Below, piece by piece: positions 13,599 through 18,627 of a stretch of 21,597 nucleotides of DNA. Both the position numbers and the translations under genes were made by a program. Position 1 is the first letter of the stretch; every line of letters begins with the position of its first letter. The notes beneath the pieces were generated by a model that was not told where the DNA came from, made no database searches, and saw only the letters and a list, made by a program, of their open reading frames with translations. The DNA lies in IMG/VR virus record IMGVR_UViG_3300042308_000860, positions 1 to 21,597 of that record; one strand, 5' to 3'. The DNA is from a virus.

Positions 13599-13645
13599 AT
13601 CAATTAATTCAAAGTTATTTTTTATTCAATTTTATACCCTTTTTA

Positions 13646-13899
13646 TAACTTACTGATAATCAATGAGTTACATAACTGACTGATTTTCAACGCTTTAGAG
13701 TGTTCTTATATAAGATATTATGTTAAATGGGTAACTTATTCAGTATCAACGAGTTATGCTCAAAAAGACATATAACTGATATTATGTTAAATCCCGGCCC
13801 GTAACTGGTTGATTTTCAATGAGTTATAACAGATTGATTCCTAATAACTTACACATAGTAAAAAAATATATGTGCAACTCGTTGATTGCCCATAAAAAC
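13646..13899. repeat. Cluster of 25-bp dyad repeats (iteron-like)
   Basis: Copies begin at 13646, 13673, 13732, 13802, 13827 and, more degenerate, 13875; a half copy starts near 13773. The consensus has half-sites TAACTNNTTGA and TCAAYGAGTTA separated by 2-3 nt; the half-sites are reverse complements of each other, so each copy is a dyad. The best copy is 13802-13826. The arrangement resembles initiator-binding iterons or operators of a dimeric regulator. Confidence 0.75.
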
Positions 13900-13923
13900 T
13901 TTTCAAAATAGTTTCAAAAAGCC

Positions 13924-13954
13924 ATTGCCAGGGTCCTAAATTGTCGTATCTTTG
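13924..13954 (+). promoter_or_regulatory. Promoter with perfect TAnnTTTG box
   Basis: TATCTTTG at 13947-13954 fits the consensus exactly; ATTG at 13924-13927 is a 19-nt-spaced -33 candidate, though it lacks the full TTTG. The nonamer before the box (TTGTCGTAT) is shared with the promoters at 8726 and 16785. It lies just downstream of the dyad-repeat cluster. Confidence 0.6.
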
Positions 13955-14018
13955 GGTATATCCCAACAATGAGGGGAGTATATATAAAATTTTTCTAATA
14001 TCTAAAATTGTAAAGAAT

Positions 14019-14393
14019 ATGAATAACTACAAAACAAACGAATTTAACCAATATACGGAAGTCGCGTATAATACATCTCGTAACGAAAAACCTCAATATC
14101 GTAATTTCGCGGGTAGTAAGTTTAACATACCTACTAAACCAAATTCAATTGTAGAGTTTAAGGATTTTATGGGTAGAGTCCATAAAGTTTCAGTTAAGAA
14201 TAATACTGAATTGAAAAAACAAATGAAGTTTTTCGCTGAGTTGAAAAAAGAGTCTTTGACTATTTCACAAATTATTTCATCTTATCCTATTAGTATGGGT
14301 AAAGTAGAAAAGAAGTTTATTAGTCAATGTCGTAAAGAGTTGAAACAAACTTTAGGTTTGTCAAAACGAGCTATTGATATAGTGTTAGGTTAA
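14019..14393 (+). CDS. Hypothetical protein (124 aa)
   Basis: The frame is open from 13941, but that stretch contains the promoter, so ATG 14019 (MNNYKTNEFNQYTEVAYNTS) is taken; the 12-nt leader AAAATTGTAAAG before it recurs exactly before the next gene. The N-terminal 70 residues are polar with a strand motif (SIVEFKDFMGRVHKVSVKN). The C-terminal half is basic and helical (KKFISQCRKELKQTLGLSKR), perhaps a helix-turn-helix-like DNA-contact part. No family is recognised. Its stop codon lies in the loop of a terminator hairpin. Confidence 0.75.
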   Translation: MNNYKTNEFNQYTEVAYNTSRNEKPQYRNFAGSKFNIPTKPNSIVEFKDFMGRVHKVSVKNNTELKKQMKFFAELKKESLTISQIISSYPISMGKVEKKFISQCRKELKQTLGLSKRAIDIVLG

Positions 14394-14408
14394 TCTAACA
14401 CTATTTTT
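14380..14408 (+). terminator. Intrinsic terminator overlapping the stop codon
   Basis: TAGTGTTAG (14380-14388) and CTAACACTA (14395-14403) form a perfect 9-bp stem with a 6-nt loop GTTAAT that contains the TAA stop (14391-14393), followed by TTTTT (14404-14408). An alternative pairing GGTTAA (14388-14393) with TTAACC (14410-14415) would exclude the terminator stem. Ribosomes finishing the gene would cover the hairpin, allowing translation-dependent read-through. Confidence 0.8.
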
Positions 14409-14431
14409 GTTAACCATTAAAATTGTAAAGT

Positions 14432-14695
14432 ATGAAAAGTAAAGAAAATGTAAAGAGTAACTACTCTATAAAGAAAGTCAAAAGAGTATTGAGAATGAAA
14501 AGTGAGAACTTTAAACCTGCTGAATTTGAAGTATATAAAGTAACAGGTCCTAAAGGTATTAAAAAGTTTTTCAGTAATAGAAAGGACGCGAGTGAGTTCG
14601 TTAAAAAACATACCGATACAAAAATGAATATCGTTGATGTGTTTACTGAAATCAAACGAATCGAAAATATGAAGTTACCAATTAAAACAATCTAA
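14432..14695 (+). CDS. Basic hypothetical protein (87 aa)
   Basis: It is very Lys-rich. After a basic N-terminus (MKSKENVKSNYSIKKVKRVL) comes FEVYKVTGPKGIKKFFSNRK and DASEFVKKHTD. This stretch resembles YEVIELSGPKMDKPRIFVDE followed by ESVRKYV in the protein at 16000, suggesting a shared small fold (strand, GPK turn, strand, helix). Function is unknown. The leader AAAATTGTAAAG ends 1 nt before the ATG. Confidence 0.7.
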   Translation: MKSKENVKSNYSIKKVKRVLRMKSENFKPAEFEVYKVTGPKGIKKFFSNRKDASEFVKKHTDTKMNIVDVFTEIKRIENMKLPIKTI

Positions 14696-14696
14696 T

Positions 14697-14795
14697 ATGA
14701 TAGGATTAATAATCTTTTTAAGTATAGTATATGTCGGACATACTTTAAACCTAACCGACAAAGATATAAAATTTAATGAAATTAAAACGAAATAA
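14697..14795 (+). CDS. Micro membrane peptide (32 aa)
   Basis: ATG 14697 to TAA 14793-14795, each end 1 nt from its neighbour. Residues 2-14 (IGLIIFLSIVYVG) are hydrophobic, followed by a polar tail (LTDKDIKFNEIKTK). The start MIGLII resembles the MIGIIV of the gene at 12744. Tight spacing supports it; its length makes it uncertain. Confidence 0.5.
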   Translation: MIGLIIFLSIVYVGHTLNLTDKDIKFNEIKTK

Positions 14796-14796
14796 T

Positions 14797-15189
14797 ATGA
14801 ATAAGAATATAACACCAACACATTTACAAAGTCCAATTGATACACCAAACGAAATATGGGAAGAGAAAGTAGGATATGATTCTGCAAATAAACGAATGGT
14901 TGCAAAAGTATATAAACACCTTTACAATGTAATGGAATTAGAAGTCAAACCATCGTGGATAAAAGTAATAACCTCAATGCTATTTGAAGATGGTAGATTA
15001 GGTAAGGTAAGTCTTAACGGATACTATTCAACGATACGAAAAAACTTAAAGGACATTGGAGTAATACAATACAATGGTCGTAAGGGATTGAGTAAAGGTA
15101 AGAATTGGGATAGGTTTTATGGTGATGAAGATTGGAGTTGGTTTATTACTAACACTAATTCGGGCGGATATGGAACAATAGTAAAATAA
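14797..15189 (+). CDS. Putative winged-helix-like protein (130 aa)
   Basis: The start at ATG 14797 is preferred to 14776, because it begins 1 nt behind the previous stop. After a polar N-terminus, residues about 48-85 (KPSWIKVITSMLFEDGRLGK, then STIRKNLKDIGVIQYNGRKG) read as helix, helix, and a wing-like hairpin with the LkdiGVIxY pattern typical of winged helices in replication or regulator proteins. The C-terminus is rich in Gly, Asn and Trp. A DNA-binding role is plausible but the family is not identified. Confidence 0.75.
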   Translation: MNKNITPTHLQSPIDTPNEIWEEKVGYDSANKRMVAKVYKHLYNVMELEVKPSWIKVITSMLFEDGRLGKVSLNGYYSTIRKNLKDIGVIQYNGRKGLSKGKNWDRFYGDEDWSWFITNTNSGGYGTIVK

Positions 15190-15206
15190 AATAAATAAAA
15201 TAGAAT

Positions 15207-15476
15207 ATGAGTAAGCATTTAACATTACACCTTATCAACCACCAATTAAAAGTGTGGGAGAAGGTATTACCTGAAGTTCACCAATCGGATAAAGTTTGGT
15301 TTGCATTTGTATTAGGGAAAATTAAAAAACTAAAATCGAAAAAACAAACTTATCTTTGTCGTAAGAAACCACAAAAACTAGGTGTACAATATACGAACAA
15401 AGAAGAAACAAATTTTTCAATAGATAAAGAGATTAAGAAATGGTACGAAAGAAACGAAACGATAGAAACCATGTAA
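15207..15476 (+). CDS. Basic hypothetical protein (89 aa)
   Basis: The N-terminal half is helical with histidines (MSKHLTLHLINHQLKVWEKV), the middle strongly basic (KIKKLKSKKQTYLCRKKPQK), and the C-terminus acidic/helical (IDKEIKKWYERNETIETM). No metal-binding pattern is complete. It overlaps the GIY-YIG gene by 37 nt. No family is recognised. Confidence 0.7.
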   Translation: MSKHLTLHLINHQLKVWEKVLPEVHQSDKVWFAFVLGKIKKLKSKKQTYLCRKKPQKLGVQYTNKEETNFSIDKEIKKWYERNETIETM

Positions 15477-15757
15477 TTTACGAAATAGTAAATACTGAAA
15501 ATGGTAAGAGTTATATAGGAGTTACAGTTGCAATCGGTAGAAGGTTTCACTATTCTGCTAAATTAAGATTACAAAAACACTTTAGTCGAGCGAGAAAGGA
15601 AAACAAAAACTGGTCCTTATACAATGATATGAGAGAACATAGTGAGTCAGTATATGATTTGTTTATCCTCAAAGTGATTAGAGGTAAAGCAGAAGCTCAC
15701 CAATACGAAACGAAACAATTGCAAAAGTTTCATTATGAATTAAATTCAACACACTAA
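15440..15757 (+). CDS. GIY-YIG nuclease domain protein (105 aa)
   Basis: The GIY-YIG signature is visible as VIYEIVNTENGKSYIGVT (residues 12-29): IYEI stands for GIY and YIG is at 25-27. A catalytic-type Arg follows at 34/35, a His at 47, and AHQYETKQLQKF (86-97) supplies the Glu (Glu90) that binds the metal. The protein is a single domain with no DNA-recognition tail, shorter than typical homing enzymes. Stand-alone domains of this kind in phages act as free-standing mobile endonucleases or in DNA repair. Which one applies is open; no intron is seen nearby. Confidence 0.82.
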   Translation: MVRKKRNDRNHVIYEIVNTENGKSYIGVTVAIGRRFHYSAKLRLQKHFSRARKENKNWSLYNDMREHSESVYDLFILKVIRGKAEAHQYETKQLQKFHYELNSTH

Positions 15758-15766
15758 AATAAAGAT

Positions 15767-15934
15767 ATGACATTAAAGTTAACAAGCGAACAAAAACAAA
15801 CTGTACTAATAGCATTAAGTGAATTGTTTAATAGTGATACATGGACATCCGGTAGAAGTGAAGATAGTATTGATAAGATAGCAGATACTGCACAACATCT
15901 AATAAAGCAAATTGAAGATAATATAAATAGATAA
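15767..15934 (+). CDS. Small helical protein (55 aa)
   Basis: ATG 15767 to TAA 15932-15934. The peptide consists of two helices (SEQKQTVLIALSELFN and SEDSIDKIADTAQHLIKQIE) joined by DTWTSGR. It is acidic and has no cysteine. It follows the nuclease gene by 9 nt. No family is recognised. Confidence 0.6.
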   Translation: MTLKLTSEQKQTVLIALSELFNSDTWTSGRSEDSIDKIADTAQHLIKQIEDNINR

Positions 15935-15935
15935 T

Positions 15936-15995
15936 ATGCAAAGGTCAATACCCTGGTATCCATTCAACGAAGTAATTAAAAACATTAAAAGATAA
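15936..15995 (+). CDS. Possible 19-aa micro-ORF
   Basis: ATG 15936 sits 1 nt after the previous stop and the frame ends at 15995, 4 nt before the next ATG. The peptide is MQRSIPWYPFNEVIKNIKR. The exact fit between two genes is the only support; it may be untranslated spacer. Confidence 0.3.
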   Translation: MQRSIPWYPFNEVIKNIKR

Positions 15996-15999
15996 TAAT

Positions 16000-16398
16000 A
16001 TGAATAAGAAAGTAAAAGAAATTAAATTAGGTAAGAGAGGTTATAAAGCTGTAGTGAAGAATAAGAAATTCAATTTCGGTGATGGTAAACATATCTACGA
16101 AGTGATTGAGTTATCAGGACCGAAGATGGACAAGCCTCGTATCTTTGTTGACGAAGAAAGTGTTCGTAAGTATGTGGGTGAAATTGAAATCGAAACTAAA
16201 ATGGATAAGTTAGAAACCTCATTGATAAAAAATGTATTGAGTAAGAAAGATAAAAAGGAATTGATTGCAACTAATGTATTAGAAGGTGCATTGGTTTCAA
16301 ACAAATTAACCTTAGACACCGCTTATAGTACATACTACAATGGTGGTAGTATCAATGTAGAATCAACAACTGCAAATGGTGAGGACACCGACAAATAA
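16000..16398 (+). CDS. Hypothetical protein (132 aa)
   Basis: The N-terminus is basic (MNKKVKEIKLGKRGYKAVVK), followed by a strand-turn-strand-helix part (HIYEVIELSGPKMDKPRIFV, then DEESVRKYVGEIEIE) that resembles part of the protein at 14432. A helical segment follows (KLETSLIKNVLSKKDKKELI), and the C-terminal 30 residues are Ser/Thr/Asn/Gly-rich (SINVESTTANGEDTDK) and probably disordered. No family is recognised. Confidence 0.75.
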   Translation: MNKKVKEIKLGKRGYKAVVKNKKFNFGDGKHIYEVIELSGPKMDKPRIFVDEESVRKYVGEIEIETKMDKLETSLIKNVLSKKDKKELIATNVLEGALVSNKLTLDTAYSTYYNGGSINVESTTANGEDTDK

Positions 16399-16421
16399 TT
16401 AATAAATAAAAAAGAAACAAA

Positions 16422-16778
16422 ATGAAAAAGCATATTACTGTAAAAAGATTATCATCTACAAAACAAAAAAGACATATTCACGAAGTATGGAAACAATGGA
16501 TTATTTCAATATACGAAAATCCTCAAGGTAAATTTGAAGTGACGGCATATCCTTACGCTTTAGCAAAACCAAACGGAACTAAAGACCACTACACATATCT
16601 AATGGAACATTTGACGAAGAAATCAATAACTGAATTAAAGGATAAGAAATTATATATTACAGGTCCTAAAGCAACTTATGTTAAATTGAGTAAGAAACAA
16701 TATTATTCGGCTCTAGAATTAGATATCATCGTAGATGCATTTAAATTCAGATTACCTGATGTGATAGATTTCAAATAA
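16422..16778 (+). CDS. Hypothetical protein (118 aa)
   Basis: The first 20 residues are basic with two histidines (MKKHITVKRLSSTKQKRHIH). The central part alternates aromatic and polar residues (WKQWIISIYENPQGKFEVTA), giving a likely beta-sheet; TKKSITELKDKKLYITGPKA again holds a GPK turn, as in the proteins at 14432 and 16000. It ends with a helix (ALELDIIVDAFKFRLPDVID). No family is recognised. Its stop is 6 nt before a promoter. Confidence 0.75.
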   Translation: MKKHITVKRLSSTKQKRHIHEVWKQWIISIYENPQGKFEVTAYPYALAKPNGTKDHYTYLMEHLTKKSITELKDKKLYITGPKATYVKLSKKQYYSALELDIIVDAFKFRLPDVIDFK

Positions 16779-16784
16779 AATAAA

Positions 16785-16816
16785 TTTGGTAATGTCAAAA
16801 ATTTGTCGTATATTAC
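16785..16816 (+). promoter_or_regulatory. Promoter of the extended TTTGG family
   Basis: TTTG at 16785-16788 and TATATTAC at 16809-16816 are 20 nt apart. The element matches the one at 8726 almost base for base. It starts the transcript carrying the lipoprotein gene and the tRNA-like element. Confidence 0.8.
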
Positions 16817-16928
16817 ATATAACAAAGAGACAATAACAAAATAAAGATACAAACGAAGCTGAGGTAAAAGCGACCCGCCTCAATGGAGTTTGAACAATTA
16901 ATAACTTAATGGGAAGCAAAAAAATAAC
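16817..16928 (+). other. Long 5' leader with small hairpin
   Basis: About 105 nt separate the promoter from ATG 16929, far more than at the other promoters here. TGAGG (16860-16864) and CCTCA (16878-16882) can pair around a 13-nt loop. No ORF or known riboswitch pattern is recognised; the leader may regulate the lipoprotein. Confidence 0.4.
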
Positions 16929-17246
16929 ATGGCAAAGAAAATTGCAACAAAAGTGAACTATCAAGTAACTGAATTAGTAAACAACTTAAACGAAGCGAGT
17001 ACGACTTTGAGTGAACAAAAGAGAGATTTTTATACAACTAAAGCTCTTTACAACGCGAAAAGATTATCATCTATTTTGAATAAAGCAAAAGTAGGTGCGA
17101 TGTCTTTAGTATTAGTTATCGGTTTAGCTAGTTGTGGTTCTGCTTCAACTGAAGCAACAACTGATTCAACAGCAGTAGTAGTTGATTCAACGAGTGTTGA
17201 TACAACATCTATTCCAGTAGTAGACACTACATCAGTAGTAAAATAA
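16929..17246 (+). CDS. Lipoprotein-like protein with N-terminal extension (105 aa)
   Basis: Residues 1-56 are a basic, helical soluble segment (MAKKIATKVNYQVTELVNNL...). Residues 57-69 (GAMSLVLVIGLASC) are a hydrophobic stretch ending in a perfect lipobox LASC with Cys69, followed by GS and a Thr/Ser/Val/Asp-rich tail (TDSTAVVVDSTSVDTTS). Tails of this kind are common in small flavobacterial lipoproteins, where the signal is at the N-terminus. Here it is internal. An alternative start at ATG 17100 (MSLVLVIGLASC) would give a 48-aa lipoprotein lacking the usual basic n-region. The gene follows a strong promoter and precedes structured RNA. Confidence 0.75.
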   Translation: MAKKIATKVNYQVTELVNNLNEASTTLSEQKRDFYTTKALYNAKRLSSILNKAKVGAMSLVLVIGLASCGSASTEATTDSTAVVVDSTSVDTTSIPVVDTTSVVK

Positions 17247-17250
17247 TTTA

Positions 17251-17271
17251 GTACGGACTATTAGTTCGTAC
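17251..17271 (+). other. Hairpin upstream of the tRNA-like element
   Basis: GTACGGACT (17251-17259) pairs with AGTTCGTAC (17263-17271) over 9 bp with one wobble and a 3-nt loop. No T run follows, so it is not a terminator; it may protect or guide processing of the downstream RNA. Confidence 0.6.
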
Positions 17272-17278
17272 CAATGAA

Positions 17279-17377
17279 GCGGTGAAAGTGTAATGGTTAC
17301 CTCACGGACGTAAAAGCCCATGGGTTGCACGATAGTCATCCAGACTAAAGGGGTTAGTTCAAATCTAGCTCACCGCT
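17279..17377 (+). tRNA. tRNA-Gly(UCC)-like element with 25-nt insertion
   Basis: GCGGTGA (17279-17285) pairs perfectly with TCACCGC (17370-17376), leaving T as discriminator, as in bacterial tRNA-Gly. The T arm is complete: GTTAG, loop TTCAAAT, CTAGC (17353-17369). The D loop has the standard A14-to-A21 pattern AATGGTTA. TAGTC-ATCCA-GACTA (17333-17347) fits the anticodon arm, with TCC in anticodon position but A instead of T at position 33. The body is 99 nt. An excess of 25 nt between two CACG copies (17303-17306, 17328-17331) explains this; without it the length is 74. CCA is not encoded. It may be a pseudogene or an atypical tRNA. Confidence 0.6.
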
Positions 17378-17380
17378 CTA

Positions 17381-17449
17381 TATCAAAGTTATCTCGGTTA
17401 CTTTACAAATGGTTATTCTCCGATTTACTTTACAAGAAAAACTTTGATA
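17381..17449 (+). ncRNA. Structured RNA with long terminal stem
   Basis: TATCAAAGTT (17381-17390) pairs perfectly with AACTTTGATA (17440-17449). Inside, TCGG (17394-17397) can pair with CCGA (17420-17423), and an 11-nt direct repeat TTACTTTACAA occurs at 17398 and 17425. It begins 3 nt behind the tRNA-like element and ends just before a terminator, so it is probably transcribed with both. It is not a tRNA: no T-arm is present. Family unknown. Confidence 0.5.
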
Positions 17450-17455
17450 GTTAAC

Positions 17456-17486
17456 AAAGTGGTACCCCGAGAGTACCACTTTTTTT
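17456..17486 (+). terminator. Rho-independent terminator
   Basis: AAAGTGGTAC (17456-17465) and GTACCACTTT (17473-17482) form a perfect 10-bp stem around CCCGAGA, with a T run to 17486. It ends the lipoprotein and tRNA-like unit. Confidence 0.92.
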
Positions 17487-17506
17487 ATAACCATATTAAA
17501 ACGAAT

Positions 17507-17929
17507 ATGATATATTTAAAAACACCTATAACAAAATTAGGTAGAGAACCTGCAGTGCGAATTGCAAATATGGTCCTGAGATGGTGTCGCACGAATATGG
17601 GAGTAAACAAACGAAAGAAGTTTGACCCTATCTGGTCCGTAGTGAAAGGATATGATACCGATTGTGGTGCATACGACGCGGACGACAATGAGGTATGGAT
17701 ATACTGGGACCAATGTAGTGATGTGAGAGAGTTAATCAATACTTGTGTACACGAATGGACACACCAACTACAACCAATAAGAACGAAATACTATAAGTAC
17801 CCCGGTTCATATAGTAGAAACCCGTATGAGAGACAAGCAAGAAGAAACGAAGATAAGTATACACCGATAGTGTGGAAACAAATTAAAGATAAAATAAATA
17901 AAAAGTATAAGGATGGATTACGCAATTAA
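17507..17929 (+). CDS. HEXXH metallopeptidase-like protein (140 aa)
   Basis: The start is at ATG 17507, since earlier in-frame codons lie in the terminator. INTCVHEWTHQLQP (78-91) contains the zincin motif HEWTH (His82, Glu83, His86) on a predicted helix; NPYERQARRNEDKY (105-118) may give the third zinc ligand (Glu108), as in gluzincin-like families. A strand motif (VWIYWDQC, 63-70) precedes it. The protein is short and lacks a signal peptide, so it acts in the cytoplasm, if at all. SprT- and ImmA-like enzymes have similar compact layouts. It overlaps the next gene by 17 nt. Confidence 0.8.
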   Translation: MIYLKTPITKLGREPAVRIANMVLRWCRTNMGVNKRKKFDPIWSVVKGYDTDCGAYDADDNEVWIYWDQCSDVRELINTCVHEWTHQLQPIRTKYYKYPGSYSRNPYERQARRNEDKYTPIVWKQIKDKINKKYKDGLRN

Positions 17930-18143
17930 GAAGTTAAAACAAGATGAGATAGTATTGATGAAGAAGATTAAAGGTCTGCAAGACGGCAAACCGAAGTGGG
18001 CTGCAAGTGAACAGTTAAGTGAAATCAGGTCCGCAATTGCATTGTTAGATAGATACAATGAGATGACCGCTGAACAAATGGAGGATGAAGAAGAATACCT
18101 TAAAGAGTTATTCACGCAGAGTCCACCCAAAGCAAAAGCTTAA
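17913..18143 (+). CDS. Coiled-coil-like hypothetical protein (76 aa)
   Basis: The protein is helical throughout: DYAIKKLKQDEIVLMKKIKG, then SEQLSEIRSAIALLDRYNEM, then an acidic helix (EQMEDEEEYLKELF), with a short proline/lysine tail. It overlaps the metallopeptidase-like gene by 17 nt and could be its partner. No family is recognised. Confidence 0.7.
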   Translation: MDYAIKKLKQDEIVLMKKIKGLQDGKPKWAASEQLSEIRSAIALLDRYNEMTAEQMEDEEEYLKELFTQSPPKAKA

Positions 18144-18191
18144 TCGGACAATCTTAATAAAAATAAATTCAGTTCAATAAACAATAGTAGT

Positions 18192-18404
18192 ATGAATACA
18201 ATAGTAGAGACAATCAATAGTATAGACATAGATAGATTACATAGTATAGAGAAAGAAAGAGAGAAGGTATTAGCAGATGAGAACTTTCAACATTGGTGCA
18301 AAGAGATGCATATAGGTTGTAGAGTAGAAGTGAAAGATTATCGAGCAACTGAACTCATGCAACAATATAGTAATTATCCTAAGTGGGTAAGTAGACAATT
18401 TTAA
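18192..18404 (+). CDS. Small hypothetical protein (70 aa)
   Basis: The N-terminal 35 residues form an acidic helix (SIDIDRLHSIEKEREKVLAD). Then comes ENFQHWCKEMHIGCRVEVKD with two cysteines and a strand, followed by an aromatic end (QQYSNYPKWVSRQF). A 48-nt gap precedes the ATG. It is the last gene before a structured non-coding region. No family is recognised. Confidence 0.65.
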   Translation: MNTIVETINSIDIDRLHSIEKEREKVLADENFQHWCKEMHIGCRVEVKDYRATELMQQYSNYPKWVSRQF

Positions 18405-18446
18405 AGAGAGAAGTTTTCCTTGGTTTTCATATTTTTATTTTAATTG

Positions 18447-18514
18447 CAAAGAGCTCCTAATCATAGGATGAACCGATAGCGTAAATGCTGTCGGTCTCTT
18501 TGTGCTCATTTTTT
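18447..18514 (+). ncRNA. Three-way-junction RNA candidate ending in a T run
   Basis: The outer stem CAAAGAG (18447-18453) with CTCTTTG (18496-18502) is perfect. Inside are two hairpins: TCCTA-ATCA-TAGGA (18455-18468) and ACCGATAGC-GTAAAT-GCTGTCGGT (18472-18495, one wobble). A run of six T ends at 18514. This is far more nested pairing than expected by chance. It may be a small RNA with its own end, or a complex terminator for the gene at 18192. Confidence 0.6.
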
Positions 18515-18627
18515 CGTGTGGGGTGGAGACGAGTCGAGGTTTCGTGTAGGTCGCAAAAAGTGCGATATGCAAAACCGGGTCGGATACGTGCGAATACCGG
18601 GGTCCAATTTTCCCCTATAGCGCGTTT
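18515..18627. other. GC-rich island with inverted repeats
   Basis: Counting by hand, about 55% of 102 bases here are G or C, against roughly a third elsewhere. Local hairpins include TCGCA-AAAAG-TGCGA (18552-18566), CCGG pairs near 18577 and 18597, and GGGG/CCCC around 18598-18615. TTTTCCCCTATA at 18608-18619 also occurs at 13426-13437. No ORF of credible composition was found. It may be a foreign piece, an origin or packaging signal, or a structured RNA. Confidence 0.5.

Larger units (their letters stand above)
13257..14018 (+). other. 760-bp non-coding control or origin region
   Basis: No plausible gene is present in either direction. It holds, in order: AT-rich sequence with a weak inverted pair (GTAGTGT near 13257 and ACACTAC near 13347); a hairpin GTATTTT/AAAATAC at 13420-13446; the nested inverted repeat 13464-13598; a cluster of 25-bp dyad repeats 13646-13899; a 15-nt direct repeat GATATTATGTTAAAT at 13714-13728 and 13778-13792; and a promoter at 13924-13954. 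The density of repeats in one spot, with genes on both sides in the same direction, fits a replication origin or operator cluster. Confidence 0.65.

Noticed and set aside
13257-13640. Group I or II intron, or a retron or diversity-generating element
   Set aside because: There is no reverse transcriptase gene, no intron core or domain V pattern that I can recognise, and no interrupted gene on either side.
13646-13899. Possible CRISPR array
   Set aside because: Repeats are imperfect dyads with irregular spacing, some directly abutting, and there are no cas-like genes.
13941-14018. 26-codon N-terminal extension of the gene at 14019
   Set aside because: It overlaps the -7 box at 13947-13954 and the expected transcription start, so it could not be on that mRNA; the repeated leader before 14019 supports the later start.
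17381-17449. Second tRNA after the tRNA-like element
   Set aside because: The closing stem resembles an acceptor stem, but there is no T arm with a TTCRA loop before its 3' strand.
18447-18502. Hammerhead ribozyme
   Set aside because: The three-stem layout fits in outline, but the CUGANGA and GAAA core segments are missing.
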